Positions 19,914-30,218 are shown, counted from the first letter of the stretch. The stretch is 64,000 bases of DNA from Chitinophaga sp. MM2321 (GCF_964033635.1 NZ_OZ035533.1:1922001-1986000); one strand, 5' to 3'. Program-made: numbers and translations. The notes: a model not told the origin generated them from the sequence alone.

Positions 19914-22175
19914 ATGACGGTTGTAAAAACTACAATAGGCAGAAGGTCGTTTCTGAAAGCTGCTTTACTTGCAGGTGGAGGAATGGTGCTGCATTTTAGC
20001 TGGTTAGCAGGTTGCACTCCTCCGGAGAAGAAAGGTATCGAACTTCCCAGGGAATGGTTCGAATTGAATAGCTATATCAAGATTGGTGAAAATGGCGTAG
20101 TCACGCTATTTAACCCTAATCCGGAGTTTGGCCAGAACATAAAGACTTCTATGCCAATGATACTGGCTGAAGAATTAGATGTTGATTGGGAGAAGGTGAT
20201 TGTAGAGCAGGCAGACTTCTATCCTGAACGATATCAAAGGCAGTTTACGGGCGGCAGTCAGTCTATCAGGCAGGGATGGGCGCCATTGCGTACAGCAGGA
20301 GCTACCGCCAGGCAGATGCTGATATTAGCTGCTGCTCAGCTTTGGAAAGTGCCGGCCAGTGAAATTACCACCGAACCTGGGGTTCTTCTTCATAAAGCTT
20401 CCGGGAAAAAAGCCAGCTATGGCGAATTCGCCACCGCGGCGGCAAAAACACTGGTACCCAAAGAAGTTAAATTAAAAAACATTTCCGATTTTAAGATCAT
20501 CGGTTCGTCTAAAAAAAATGTCGAGTTGCGGAATATCCTGACAGGGAAACCGCTGTTTACGCTTGACTATAAAGCAGAGGGAATGCTCATCGCTATGATC
20601 GTTCATCCACCAGCATTTGGTATGCAGCTAAAATCTATTGATGACAGTGTTGCTAAAAAAATGCCTGGAATTAATTCCATATTTACCATTGATTCGCTTA
20701 CTAAAGATATTGTGCAGAACTTCTTTGACACAACAAGTTTTACGAAATTTGCTGTAGTTGCAGGTAATAGTACCTGGGAAGTTTTGCAGGCAAAGAAAGC
20801 ATTAAAAGTTGAATGGGAGCAGGAGCCAGAGCGTATCTTTAAGACGGCTTCATCTTGGACACCTGGAGCAAAACCTATAGACGCTAAGTATCCTGCCGGA
20901 TTGGAGAGTACCGAAACGCATCGGGCCATGATGGAGGAAGCTGGTAAGAAACCGGGAAACATCCTGCGCAGGGACGGTGATCCGGAAAGTGCTTTCAAAT
21001 CTGCTGTTAAAATCCTTGAACGAACCTATACTGCACCTTTCCTGGCACATAATACCATGGAACCTGTAAACTGCTTTGCGCATGTAACGGCAGAGAAGGC
21101 GGAGCTATACGGACCAATTCAAGCTCCGGAGTTTATCATAGGAACACTCTCTCAAAGGCTTGGATTGCCAAAGGAAAAGATAAAAATCAGACTAGCCCGT
21201 ATGGGAGGTGGATTTGGACGTAGGGCATATGGACATCACTTAATAGAAGCCGCAGTAATTTCCCAGCATCTACAGGCTCCCGTTAAGTTGGTATATACCC
21301 GTGAAGACGAAATGACAGCTGGAATATACCGTCCAACTTATAGTGCAACCTATCGTGCAGCAATAGACGCAAATAACAATTTGACTGCCTTTCATGTCAA
21401 AGCTGGTGGTATTCCCGAATCACCTATCTATCCTGATCGTTTTCCCGCGGGGGCAATTGACAATTACCTTGCCGAAGGGTGGAAGATAGATTCCAATATC
21501 ACCATCGGTGCTTTCCGCGCTCCAAGATCTAATTTTATGGCCAGTGCCGAACAGTCATTCCTTGACGAGCTGGCTGCTGAATTAGGCAAAGATCCGATAG
21601 CGTTCCGGCTGGAACTGTTGAAACGGGCTCAAGCAAATCCCGTTGGGGAAAAGAACGACTACGACGCAGCGCGCTATGCCGGCGTATTGGAGCTGGTTCG
21701 GGAAAAATCAAAGTGGAATGAAACGCCTCAGGGAGTGCAGCGCGGGGTATCTGCTTATTTTTGCCATAATTCTTATGTTGCTGAGGTAGTTGATGTAGTA
21801 TTGAAAGATAATACGCCGAGAGTAGAAAAAGTTGTTGCCGCTATTGACTGCGGAATCGTGATTAATAAAGATGCTGCAATCAATATGGCGGAAGGTGCCA
21901 TTATAGATGGTATTGGTAACGCGCTCTATGGAGAACTTCCTTTCAAGGATGGGGTACCCGAAAAGAATAACTTTACCACTTACCGTTTGATCAGGGCCAA
22001 TGAAGCACCAAAAGCAATTGAAGTTCATTTTGTAAAAAATGAACACGACCCAACCGGCCTGGGTGAACCTCCTTTTCCTCCTGTGTTCGCGGCCATTGCC
22101 AATGCGCTGTATAAAGCGACAGGAAAGCGTTTCTACAACCAGCCATTTATTAATGAATTAAAGTCATCATCATAA
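19914..22175 (+). CDS. iorB: Molybdopterin-binding subunit of aldehyde/N-heterocycle oxidase (IorB-like)
   Basis: 753 residues. A twin-arginine signal (GRRSFLKAALLAGGG) predicts export of the folded complex with IorA. The molybdenum-cofactor domain is recognisable by MGGGFGRRAYGHH near residue 430 and by GLGEPPFPPV near the C-terminus, which holds the catalytic Glu. It hydroxylates an aldehyde or aromatic heterocycle using water. There is no adjacent cytochrome subunit on the same strand, which many IorAB-type operons have; the convergent cytochrome gene at 22.5 kb is in a different operon. Substrate unknown. Confidence 0.93.
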   Translation: MTVVKTTIGRRSFLKAALLAGGGMVLHFSWLAGCTPPEKKGIELPREWFELNSYIKIGENGVVTLFNPNPEFGQNIKTSMPMILAEELDVDWEKVIVEQADFYPERYQRQFTGGSQSIRQGWAPLRTAGATARQMLILAAAQLWKVPASEITTEPGVLLHKASGKKASYGEFATAAAKTLVPKEVKLKNISDFKIIGSSKKNVELRNILTGKPLFTLDYKAEGMLIAMIVHPPAFGMQLKSIDDSVAKKMPGINSIFTIDSLTKDIVQNFFDTTSFTKFAVVAGNSTWEVLQAKKALKVEWEQEPERIFKTASSWTPGAKPIDAKYPAGLESTETHRAMMEEAGKKPGNILRRDGDPESAFKSAVKILERTYTAPFLAHNTMEPVNCFAHVTAEKAELYGPIQAPEFIIGTLSQRLGLPKEKIKIRLARMGGGFGRRAYGHHLIEAAVISQHLQAPVKLVYTREDEMTAGIYRPTYSATYRAAIDANNNLTAFHVKAGGIPESPIYPDRFPAGAIDNYLAEGWKIDSNITIGAFRAPRSNFMASAEQSFLDELAAELGKDPIAFRLELLKRAQANPVGEKNDYDAARYAGVLELVREKSKWNETPQGVQRGVSAYFCHNSYVAEVVDVVLKDNTPRVEKVVAAIDCGIVINKDAAINMAEGAIIDGIGNALYGELPFKDGVPEKNNFTTYRLIRANEAPKAIEVHFVKNEHDPTGLGEPPFPPVFAAIANALYKATGKRFYNQPFINELKSSS

Positions 22176-22182
22176 TATTGCT

Positions 22183-22332
22183 GAAACGAAGGACCACAGA
22201 TCGTATTGTTTAGTGCATGACGGATTAAATGAATTTACAGTAACCGAAGTTTATAAAAAAGCAGGGAACGATTGGAAATTGTTAGCATTAACATTTAGCA
22301 GTGTGCGCGATACTCATCGTATTGAACATTAG
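22183..22332 (+). pseudogene. C-terminal remnant of an NTF2/SnoaL-like protein
   Basis: Fifty codons directly after iorB read ETKDHRSYCLVHDG... and end WKLLALTFSSVRDTHRIEH then TAG. This looks like the last third of a small NTF2-like (SnoaL/DUF4440 type) protein whose final strands have that form. No start codon or N-terminal part is present. It is best read as debris from a deletion. Confidence 0.5.
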
Positions 22333-22354
22333 GAGGAGTACCTTTTAATTATTG

Positions 22355-22410
22355 TGTCAATGGCTTAAAAGCTACTCACTATTTCACTCTGGCCACTAAA
22401 AGAACGTTAC
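22355..22410. repeat. 56-bp imperfect direct repeat, left copy
   Basis: Matches 30260-30315 at 49 of 56 positions in the same orientation, ending in the shared GGCCACTAAAAGAACGTTAC. Further similarity (AATGATATG...TTG) follows about 40 bp beyond each copy. The pair brackets the four-gene operon at 22.5-29.7 kb. Confidence 0.7.
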
Positions 22411-22493
22411 TCAACAAAAGTATAAAATAGTTAATTTTTTACTAAATGATATGAGCTGATATGAATTGCATCAGAGAAAGCCAGGTAGGGAGG

Positions 22494-22515
22494 AGCACCC
22501 GAAAAGCCGGGTGCT
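22494..22515. terminator. Hairpin between convergent genes
   Basis: Arms AGCACCCG and CGGGTGCT with a short A-rich loop; on the plus strand it is followed by AGTTTTGCTTT. It overlaps the stop codon of the minus-strand cytochrome gene and may terminate transcription from iorAB. Confidence 0.5.
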
Positions 22516-23845
22516 AGTTTTGCTTTATTGCTGTACCCCAGGTATAAATTCGTTTTATTCCGGTATTTTTTTTCAGGTTGACCACCGTCATCTCTGTTAT
22601 TTTAGTTTCGTTTAAATTTACGGCCTCCAGGTGCTTGAGAGATACAAGATTATTGTAGACATCGTCCGTAACCGGGTTCTTTTCTATCCGTAATTTTTCA
22701 AGATTAACAAATGATCTTAAAATATGCAGATCACTATCTGTAAAGTTATTACCGGATAGGTTCAGCCAAACGATATTTTTGGCCAGGAGTGTTAGGTCGT
22801 CCCTGATCTCTGACATTTTCACACCTGAATTGGCGGGGAGTGTAACATCCAGCATCATTGGCTTTTTTAGCATCAGTCTCACCATTAATCCTTTTGTTCG
22901 TAGGTGTGCCATCAGCAAAGTGTCTGCCTGTATGGGGATGTCGGCATTAATGGTCTGAGTAACCCCATTCCCGTCAGCATTTCCGGTAGTAATTTTATTA
23001 AAGCCCAGGTAGGTGCTTACCTGCATTTGTATTGAGTCTGCGTCCTTTAACTGTGCTAATGTTTTACCTTCCACCGCACTGGCCTTCGTTATCCACCATT
23101 TAATTATCTGTATCTCATTTTTTGAAAGCGGAGGTTTACCATCTGCAGGCATATAATCGCTATGGCCGGGATCGAGTGTAACACGCTTATATAATTCGCT
23201 TTCGGCTAATTTTCCGGGAAATATTGCCGGACCACTCTTACCTCCCTTTAATAGTGTTTGCAGGTTTTCAACCGAAAAGTTCCCTTTCAGTTTGCCCCCC
23301 TGATGGCACTGGGCACATTTATTCTGTAAAATAGGTGCTACAACATCTTCGAATATCATGGCGGTTTGGACGCTTGCCGGTTTGTCGCGCACCTGCTGCA
23401 TCAGTGTGCGCACACTTAGGTAGTCGTTTCCGTGAGTAAGGCTTGCCCCCTCATGCCCGCTATAGCTCATGAGTGCTATGACACCGAGGAGTAAAACGGA
23501 GAATAGCTTTTTCGGAATGCGTACCTCGCGTGTCACTTTTTCTGTAGATATATAATATAAGACACCAGAAATAATTGTAAGGGTAATACCGGATAACTTA
23601 TGATGGATCAATATGTCCTTTTCATAATCACCGGATAAGGACAATATATAGCCGAACAAACAAGCCAGGACTGCCGATATAAACCCAATAAATAATGTTA
23701 CTGATACAGCTGGCTTTAAATTCTCGTATTTTTTTTTGTATGATAAAATATTAAAAATTGCCGCCAGCAATATAAAGCCAATTGGAAGATGCACAATAAG
23801 CGGATGCAAATGGCCTGAAAATGTGCTGATGTTACCTAATCTCAT
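22514..23845 (-). CDS. DUF2231-like membrane protein with c-type cytochrome and leucine-rich repeats
   Basis: 443 residues from the ATG at 23845, which overlaps the TGA of the upstream gene in an ATGA and so fixes the start. Residues 1-127 hold four membrane helices with HLHPLIVHLPIGF, the DUF2231-type signature. A periplasmic c-type cytochrome domain follows (CAQCH at 177-181; DYMPADGKPPLS). The C-terminal third has leucine-rich-repeat character (IVWLNLSGNNFTDSDLHILRSF). The family occurs in Planctomycetes-type sugar-oxidation operons. It probably carries electrons from the operon's other enzymes to the membrane chain. Confidence 0.85.
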   Translation of the reverse strand: MRLGNISTFSGHLHPLIVHLPIGFILLAAIFNILSYKKKYENLKPAVSVTLFIGFISAVLACLFGYILSLSGDYEKDILIHHKLSGITLTIISGVLYYISTEKVTREVRIPKKLFSVLLLGVIALMSYSGHEGASLTHGNDYLSVRTLMQQVRDKPASVQTAMIFEDVVAPILQNKCAQCHQGGKLKGNFSVENLQTLLKGGKSGPAIFPGKLAESELYKRVTLDPGHSDYMPADGKPPLSKNEIQIIKWWITKASAVEGKTLAQLKDADSIQMQVSTYLGFNKITTGNADGNGVTQTINADIPIQADTLLMAHLRTKGLMVRLMLKKPMMLDVTLPANSGVKMSEIRDDLTLLAKNIVWLNLSGNNFTDSDLHILRSFVNLEKLRIEKNPVTDDVYNNLVSLKHLEAVNLNETKITEMTVVNLKKNTGIKRIYTWGTAIKQN

Positions 23846-24951
23846 ATACGCGTTAATTTCACCGGGGCTGTGTGATAGGCGTTCCACTGACACACATAGA
23901 TATTTTTATCTTCATCAATACAAACATCATGGCCATGTTGGAAAACAGGGTTTGTTGCCTGCAATGTTGGTTGTAAAATTCCGTTTTTATATACTGGTGC
24001 AGCTCCTCCCGGGTTTGATACCACTTCGTCATTTGCATTCAGCACGGTTACAAAGCCTGAATAATCAAAACGTTTACCATTGGCATCTTTTGACCAGCAC
24101 ACACCGGCATAAATATTCTGTTCATTGATTACCGCTCTGCATACGTACATACCGGGCATGTCTATACGCTTGATAAATTTACCGTCGAGTGTAAATACTT
24201 TAAAGCAGTTCTCCTCCCGCGAGGTACAAATCAATGTAGGATTATTTTTATCGCGGGTATCAACTGTTACGCCATGTGCATTGTTCAGATTATAGTCTTT
24301 GTTAGTATTATGATGTCCGCCAAAGTGACGTATATATTGTCCTTTACTATTGTATTGTATAATATAATCGGAGCCATAACCGTCAGCAACATAAATATCA
24401 CCATTAGGAGCAACGGCAGTTTCTGTTGGTTTAAAGGGTTCATTGTCCTTGTAAATGCCAATAGTTCGCGGGTGGCCTATCGCAAATATTAGTTTACCGT
24501 CAAGCGTAGTTTTCAGTACCTGGCCCGATTGGCCGTAGTTGTTTCCTGTCCTGTCCAAAGCCCAACCGCAATCGGTAAGTAATAAAAAATCTTCGTCACC
24601 TTCTTTGCTGATGCTTAAGCCATGCCCTCCGGGCAGGGCAGTGCCCCAATAATCCAGCAACTTACCCGATTTGTCGAATATAAGGATGTTGTTATGGGTA
24701 TGGTCGCCCAACATAATAAGACGGCCTTTGCTATCCTGCACCATTTCGTGACAGTTAGCGAGCGGGTTTGTGTTTACACTGATTTTTGCCCAACTCTTAT
24801 CTGCCTTGTAGGTAAATGCACCCTGACCAATAATATGATCATCGGGCTGCAAATCCTTGTGTAAGATGGCAAAGCTTTTTGCGGGTGTGGCCGCAATCAA
24901 AGCAGATGCAATAGTTGCATTTTTGATGAAATTTCTTCTCGAATTTTTCAT
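23842..24951 (-). CDS. Exported NHL-repeat beta-propeller protein
   Basis: 369 residues. A twin-arginine-like signal (NSRRNFIKNATIASALIAAT) is followed by NHL/six-bladed propeller repeats, for example NPLANCHEMVQDSKGRLIMLGDH, KPTETAVAPNGDIYVADGYGSDYIIQYNSKG and HGVTVDTRDKN. Such propellers may bind sugars or peptides or have lyase activity; no catalytic residue is evident. It is translationally coupled to the downstream cytochrome gene (4-bp overlap) and follows the DUF1501 gene by 17 bp. Confidence 0.85.
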   Translation of the reverse strand: MKNSRRNFIKNATIASALIAATPAKSFAILHKDLQPDDHIIGQGAFTYKADKSWAKISVNTNPLANCHEMVQDSKGRLIMLGDHTHNNILIFDKSGKLLDYWGTALPGGHGLSISKEGDEDFLLLTDCGWALDRTGNNYGQSGQVLKTTLDGKLIFAIGHPRTIGIYKDNEPFKPTETAVAPNGDIYVADGYGSDYIIQYNSKGQYIRHFGGHHNTNKDYNLNNAHGVTVDTRDKNNPTLICTSREENCFKVFTLDGKFIKRIDMPGMYVCRAVINEQNIYAGVCWSKDANGKRFDYSGFVTVLNANDEVVSNPGGAAPVYKNGILQPTLQATNPVFQHGHDVCIDEDKNIYVCQWNAYHTAPVKLTRI

Positions 24952-24968
24952 AGATCTGTGTTATAGTA

Positions 24969-26483
24969 TCAAGTTAATATATCCTTTACAACTTTTCCTT
25001 CCACATCTGTAAGTCTGAAGCGCCTGCCCTGAAATTTGTAGGTAAGCCGTTCATGATCTATACCCATAAGATGCAGCAGCGTGGCCTGAAAATCATGCAC
25101 GTGTACGGGATCTTTTACAATATTGTAGCTAAAGTCATCCGTTTCACCATAGGTTATACCGGGTTTAACTCCTGCCCCTGCCATCCACATGGTAAAGCAA
25201 CGCGGGTGGTGGTCACGGCCATAATCATTTGCCGTAAGCTTGCCCTGAGAATACACGGTACGGCCAAATTCGCCGCCCCATATTACTAATGTATCTTCCA
25301 ATAAGCCCCGTTGTTTTAAATCTTTAATGAGTGCGGCAGTAGCCTGGTCTGTTGCTTTACATTGTGTGGCTATGCCCGATGGCAGATTACTATGCTGATC
25401 CCAGCCCTGGTGGTATAGCTGTATAAATTTTACATCCTTTTCCAGCAGCTTACGCGCAAGTAAACAGTTGGCGGCATAGGTACCGGAATCCCTGCTATCG
25501 GGCCCGTACATTTCAAATATCTCGTTTGGTTCATCTGCAGTGCTCATTACCTCTGGTACGGAGGTTTGCATGCGATAGGCCATTTCATACTGTGCTATGC
25601 GGGCATCTACTTCCGGGTCGCCGTAGGCAGCATTTTGTATCTGATTTAGTTTTGAGAGATACTCGAGCATTTCTTTCCGGTCTTTACCATCGTACCCATC
25701 AGGATTGTTCAGAAATAACACCGGATCTTTCCCCGCCCTAAACTGCACTCCCTGATGTTTAGATGGCAGGAAACCGTTACCCCATAACCGGGCATATAGC
25801 GGCTGATCTTTTTGTCCGTTTTTGGAAACCAACACAATAAAAGTTGGCAGGTTATTGTTGTCCGACCCCAGGCCATAACTTATCCACGACCCAATGGAAG
25901 GTCTACCGGGTAACTGATTACCGGTTTGAAAAAAAGTAATAGCAGGGTCATGATTTATCGCCTCTGAATGGATTGATTTTACTATACAAAGCTCATCAAC
26001 TACAGCTGCGGTAAAAGGCATCAACTCGCTCATCCAGGTCCCGTTTTGGCCATGCTGGTTAAATTTGTAATATGATGGCACCATGGGCAACGCGCTTTGG
26101 TTGGCGCTCATACCCGTAAGCCGTTGTCCTTTGCGTACCGAATCCGGTAGGTTTTGGCCCATCAATTTGGCCAGCACGGGCTTGTAATCAAATGTTTCGA
26201 ATTGAGATGGGCCGCCGCTTTGAAACAAGTATACCACCCTTTTTGCCTTTGGTGCAAAGTGGGGTAATGCCCTTAAAATATCTGCCTCCAGATCGCCGGT
26301 CGATATAGACGCTGCATTGGGCGAACCGCTAAACAGCTTGTTACCGAATAATGACCCCAGGGCCAATGCCCCGATCCCCAAAGATGTTTTGGTTAAAAAA
26401 TTGCGACGGTCAAGCTTTTTATTGAGCTCATTAAATTCCGGTGTATGGAGCCTGAACTCCTCATCATGATGAAAATCAGACAT
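24969..26483 (-). CDS. DUF1501 protein with Tat-type signal
   Basis: 504 residues. After a short leader comes a twin-arginine-like signal (LDRRNFLTKTSLGIGALALGS). The body is the DUF1501 fold, related to sulfatases and alkaline phosphatases (VVYLFQSGGPSQFETFDYKP; GGEFGRTVYSQ...GRDHHPRCFTMWMAG; HLMGIDHERLTYKFQGRRFRLTDV). DUF1501 proteins almost always sit next to a DUF1549/DUF1553 cytochrome protein, and here the gene lies 6 bp after one. The reaction is not known. Confidence 0.92.
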   Translation of the reverse strand: MSDFHHDEEFRLHTPEFNELNKKLDRRNFLTKTSLGIGALALGSLFGNKLFSGSPNAASISTGDLEADILRALPHFAPKAKRVVYLFQSGGPSQFETFDYKPVLAKLMGQNLPDSVRKGQRLTGMSANQSALPMVPSYYKFNQHGQNGTWMSELMPFTAAVVDELCIVKSIHSEAINHDPAITFFQTGNQLPGRPSIGSWISYGLGSDNNNLPTFIVLVSKNGQKDQPLYARLWGNGFLPSKHQGVQFRAGKDPVLFLNNPDGYDGKDRKEMLEYLSKLNQIQNAAYGDPEVDARIAQYEMAYRMQTSVPEVMSTADEPNEIFEMYGPDSRDSGTYAANCLLARKLLEKDVKFIQLYHQGWDQHSNLPSGIATQCKATDQATAALIKDLKQRGLLEDTLVIWGGEFGRTVYSQGKLTANDYGRDHHPRCFTMWMAGAGVKPGITYGETDDFSYNIVKDPVHVHDFQATLLHLMGIDHERLTYKFQGRRFRLTDVEGKVVKDILT

Positions 26484-26489
26484 ACAAAT

Positions 26490-29400
26490 TTATCTTTTGG
26501 TTAATGATGCATCAGAGTTAATGATGGCGCTGGCAACTACTGAATTGGCGGCAATCATTGAGCTGTCCAGCGTTTTATCGATTTTATACTGTCCCGTATT
26601 AAGCCAACCCGTTTGCTTTTCAGGATGCTGCCTGAATTTTTTTAACTCGGCCTGTTGCAGTGCGAGCAGCAGGCTTACCTCGCCAGGCGTGGGCCTGTGC
26701 CCGGTGAGTTTACGGTAAGTTGTAATGATAGCTTCACGGTTGTCAGGCGTCCGGGTCATTTGTTCTCCCATTACTTTGGCAGCTTCTACAAAGGTTGGAT
26801 CATTAAGGGTCACCAACGCTTGCAGTGGCGTATTGGTTTTTTGCCTTCGCATGGTGCAGTAATTACGTGCAGTGGCATCAAAAGTTGCCAATGTTGGGTT
26901 AGGTACCGAACGCTTGATGATCACATATAAACTGCGCCGATAAACAGATTTACCTGTATCGGGTTTATACGTGGTATTATTAATCTCCCAAAGGCCTTCG
27001 GGTTGGTAGGGTTTCACGCTTTTACCGCCTATTTGCGTATTAAGTAATCCACTTGCTAAAAGCGCATTATCGCGGATCATTTCGGCCTGCATACGATAAG
27101 CGGGGCCATGTGAAAGGAGCCGGTTCTCTGCATCATTTTCTACGGCTGCTTTGCTTGCACGGGAATCTTGCCTGTACGTGGCTGACATGACAATCATTTT
27201 ATTGAGCTGCTTTACATTCCAGCCGGATTCAATAAAAGTTGTAGCCAGCCAGTCCAGTAACTCGGGGTGACTTGGCATTTCGCCCTGGTTGCCAAAATCC
27301 TCGGCAGTTTTTACGATTCCCGTCCCAAAAAAGTTCTGCCAAAAACGGTTTACAGCAACCCTTGCAGCCAGTGGATTATCAGGATTGGTTACCCATTGTG
27401 CCAGGCCATACCTATTCTTTGGCAAATGCTTATCAAAGGGCAAAATAGCCTCCGGCGTATTTGGATAAACCTGTTCGCCCGGCATATCATAATTGCCCCG
27501 CTTTAGCAAGAACGTTTTTTTAGGTTTGGCCATTTCCCGCATCACCATTATTTCATCAATATTCTCTGTAGAATCTGATAATTCAGTTCGCAACGCCGTT
27601 AATTTTTGTTTCCCGGATTGTACATCCGGATCGATTGCTGAAAGATAATATGCCCTTAAGTTATTTAACTCATCCGGAGTTACCCCGGCTTTATTCTTGG
27701 CTGTAATTTGCAACCAGCTTGCTTTCTGCGCCAATATTTTAATTTCAAACGGTGTTAAAGTACGGTTATAAACGGTAATATCGTCCACCTTACCATCCTT
27801 AAAACCACGGCCACGCCACCAGGCGCCTATTTGCAGGCCAGGGCCTCCTCCGTTAAAAAGGATATCTTTGGTAAGCTCGTCTATCGTGGTTTCCATGGGT
27901 AGTTCCGAGCCATCCATATATAATTTAAATCCGGCAGCCTTCGACGAACCATCGTAAGTGGCCGTAAGTTGTATCCATTTATCACGCGGTACATCAGGAA
28001 TACTCACTTTTGTAATAGCATTTGACGGACCTGTATGGGTCATATTTAGCTCCAGCTTATTGTTATTCAAATAGAGATGGTATCCTTTGAAATTATATAA
28101 ACGCTCAGCGTTGCTTTTGTGAAAGATAACGCCCTCGGTTAGCTGCTTTGGTATGTTAACCCACATGCCTATGGTAAACGGCTGTGATCTCCTGAAAATA
28201 CCGGTTTTGTTAAGATCGAGCCAGCTGTCACCATTGAGTACAATGGCTTTACCGTTACCGTTATTCTCAAACACCGCCTTTTCACCTGCCTGCCCGGTTT
28301 CGCGTTTCATTGTGGCAATATCTTTAGGGTTCATGTTATTGACCAGGCTTCCTTTATCAAAAGTGTAGTAGGCCTGTATGCCGTTACCTGGAATTTTGTC
28401 GGCAGATAGTTTTTTGTAGCCACCGTCATTGATCCATTTATCAAAGCTGGCAGCAGCCTTGTTTTCTGTTTGAGTAAGGGCTTCCTGTTCTTTTTTTATG
28501 TTGTTATTGATAAACTGGAGTACTTTTTCTTTTTGTTCGGTAGGTAATAGCAACGTAGGTGTAGGCAGTGCATCGTCAAAGGATATCTGGCCGGCTTCTT
28601 TTATATTGTTAAAGAAACTGAACAGCTCATAATAATTCTTTTGAGATATTGGGTCGAATTTATGATCATGGCATTTGGCGCAGCCTACAGACATAGCCAG
28701 CATAGCATTGCCAAAAGTATTTGTTCTATCAATAACATATTCTGTCTGAAATTCTTCCTCAATAATCCCACCTTCCATATTTTGCTGATGGTTGCGGTTA
28801 AAAGCCGTGGCCACTATCATATCGCGTGTGGGGTGTGGCATCAAATCACCAGCCAGTTGCCACTGTATGAATTTATCATATGAAAAATTCGTATTGAAGG
28901 CTTTGATCACCCAATCGCGATATGGCGACATGTCCCTGATCCTGTCAACCGTATATCCATGTGAATCGGCATATCGGGCAACATCCAGCCAGTCAACCGT
29001 CATTTTTTCTCCATAATGTGGGGAAGATAGCAATCGGTCAACCTGTTTTTCATAGGCATTAGGAGTGCCATCCTTTAAAAAAGCATCTATTTCGGCTATG
29101 GTAGGCGGAAGTCCCGTAAGGTCAAGTGTAACGCGGCGCAGCAGTAATTCTTTATCTGCCTCCTTTGCCGGTTGCAACTTTTGCTGCTTTAGTTTAGCCA
29201 GTACAAAATTATCGATAGGGTTGTTTATAATACCATCTGCTGCCGGTATATGAGGTTTTACCGGTTTAACAAAAGCCCAATGAGGTTTGTATACCGCGCC
29301 ATTATCAATCCATTTGATCAGAATGGCTTTTTCATGTGCGGTAAGGGTATGGTGCGATTCGGGTGAGGGCATCATATACTTTGGATCATCTGACATGATG

Positions 29401-29714
29401 CGGTGAAATAATTCGCTGCCATCTATATTTCCGGGAGCTATAGCTACTTTACCTTTATCGTCGGGCAAACTGGCGTAGGCAAACTGGGCGATATCCAATC
29501 GTAGACCCGCCTTTTGCTTAGCTTTGTCGGGCCCATGGCAGGCAAAACATTTATCAGACAGGATCGGTTTTACGTCTGAGTTATAGTCCGGTGGACCAGG
29601 TAAGGCATTGTAAGCCCCCTTTACATCAGACGGCAACTCAACGGTTGTTGAATAATGGAAGATGACAGCAAGTAACAATACAGCACTAAACAGTATCAAT
29701 ATGAGCCTTCTCAT
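26490..29714 (-). CDS. PSCyt1/DUF1549/LamG/DUF1553 protein
   Basis: 1074 residues, first gene of the operon. A membrane anchor or signal (residues 1-20) is followed by a planctomycete-type cytochrome (SDKCFACHGPDKAKQKAGLRLD near 52-75), DUF1549 (LDLTGLPPTIAEIDAFL; DWLDVARYADSHGY; SVGCAKCHDHKFDPISQ), an inserted LamG/concanavalin-like module (about 470-610; YNFKGYHLYLNNNKLELNMTH), and DUF1553 (NPLAARVAVNRFWQNFFG; GNQGEMPSHPELLDWLA). The family is typical of Planctomycetes and Verrucomicrobia and is linked to extracellular polysaccharide oxidation. The LamG module would bind a glycan. Confidence 0.92.
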   Translation of the reverse strand: MRRLILILFSAVLLLAVIFHYSTTVELPSDVKGAYNALPGPPDYNSDVKPILSDKCFACHGPDKAKQKAGLRLDIAQFAYASLPDDKGKVAIAPGNIDGSELFHRIMSDDPKYMMPSPESHHTLTAHEKAILIKWIDNGAVYKPHWAFVKPVKPHIPAADGIINNPIDNFVLAKLKQQKLQPAKEADKELLLRRVTLDLTGLPPTIAEIDAFLKDGTPNAYEKQVDRLLSSPHYGEKMTVDWLDVARYADSHGYTVDRIRDMSPYRDWVIKAFNTNFSYDKFIQWQLAGDLMPHPTRDMIVATAFNRNHQQNMEGGIIEEEFQTEYVIDRTNTFGNAMLAMSVGCAKCHDHKFDPISQKNYYELFSFFNNIKEAGQISFDDALPTPTLLLPTEQKEKVLQFINNNIKKEQEALTQTENKAAASFDKWINDGGYKKLSADKIPGNGIQAYYTFDKGSLVNNMNPKDIATMKRETGQAGEKAVFENNGNGKAIVLNGDSWLDLNKTGIFRRSQPFTIGMWVNIPKQLTEGVIFHKSNAERLYNFKGYHLYLNNNKLELNMTHTGPSNAITKVSIPDVPRDKWIQLTATYDGSSKAAGFKLYMDGSELPMETTIDELTKDILFNGGGPGLQIGAWWRGRGFKDGKVDDITVYNRTLTPFEIKILAQKASWLQITAKNKAGVTPDELNNLRAYYLSAIDPDVQSGKQKLTALRTELSDSTENIDEIMVMREMAKPKKTFLLKRGNYDMPGEQVYPNTPEAILPFDKHLPKNRYGLAQWVTNPDNPLAARVAVNRFWQNFFGTGIVKTAEDFGNQGEMPSHPELLDWLATTFIESGWNVKQLNKMIVMSATYRQDSRASKAAVENDAENRLLSHGPAYRMQAEMIRDNALLASGLLNTQIGGKSVKPYQPEGLWEINNTTYKPDTGKSVYRRSLYVIIKRSVPNPTLATFDATARNYCTMRRQKTNTPLQALVTLNDPTFVEAAKVMGEQMTRTPDNREAIITTYRKLTGHRPTPGEVSLLLALQQAELKKFRQHPEKQTGWLNTGQYKIDKTLDSSMIAANSVVASAIINSDASLTKR

Positions 29715-30119
29715 AACGTAAATATTCCGCGTTTATAATCAATATATTACCTATAGCACAAATCCCTTGGTTTAGTGAATGGCTGTTCTACGTATATTCC
29801 ATCGCCAGGGAAAAGAACGTCTGTACTAAATGTAAGAAATTCAGTCTTAAAAGTCCCACGGAAAACTTAGCAGAGTGCCCCCAAACCATGCGCATTGAGA
29901 TTTCGGTGGTAGCCATTGGTAGTTTCAACAAGATCTAAAGATAGATTGATTAAAATCAGAATTATTGCATTTTGATTTATTTGGGTGACTTTGTATCAAA
30001 AAGTAACAGTAGCCTTGAAGTAATAAATTAATTAGTTGTCAAAGCCTTGGTTGGGGATTTCTAAATATTACACTTTAAGGATCAACTTGAAATTCTTTGA
30101 AATAAGATGATATGTGCGG
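29715..30119. other. Intergenic region, no gene seen
   Basis: About 400 bp of AT-rich sequence upstream of the DUF1553 operon, presumably containing its promoter. Short broken frames on the minus strand near 29.85 kb resemble no family I recognise. Confidence 0.4.
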
Positions 30120-30218
30120 AAAATGAAAAAGCCCGCAGATACAATATCTGCGGGCTTTTCGGCATATCGCGTAACAAAGCGTTACAATGATTTTAGCCTT
30201 TTTGTCGGGACGACTAGA
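30120..30218. repeat. 99-bp repeat with terminator and 15 bp of tRNA-Pro 3' end (left copy)
   Basis: Identical to 37715-37813 except for one base (T at 30203). It contains the terminator at 30126-30159 and finishes with GTCGGGACGACTAGA, the first 15 bp of the 43-bp attachment repeat; the match stops exactly inside the tRNA part. Weaker similarity extends about 35 bp further left. Confidence 0.9.
30126..30159. terminator. Strong intrinsic terminator
   Basis: 15-bp arms AAAAGCCCGCAGATA and TATCTGCGGGCTTTT around a 3-nt loop, with A and T tracts on both sides. A second copy is at 37721-37754. It probably served a tRNA-Pro transcribed on the minus strand. Confidence 0.85.
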
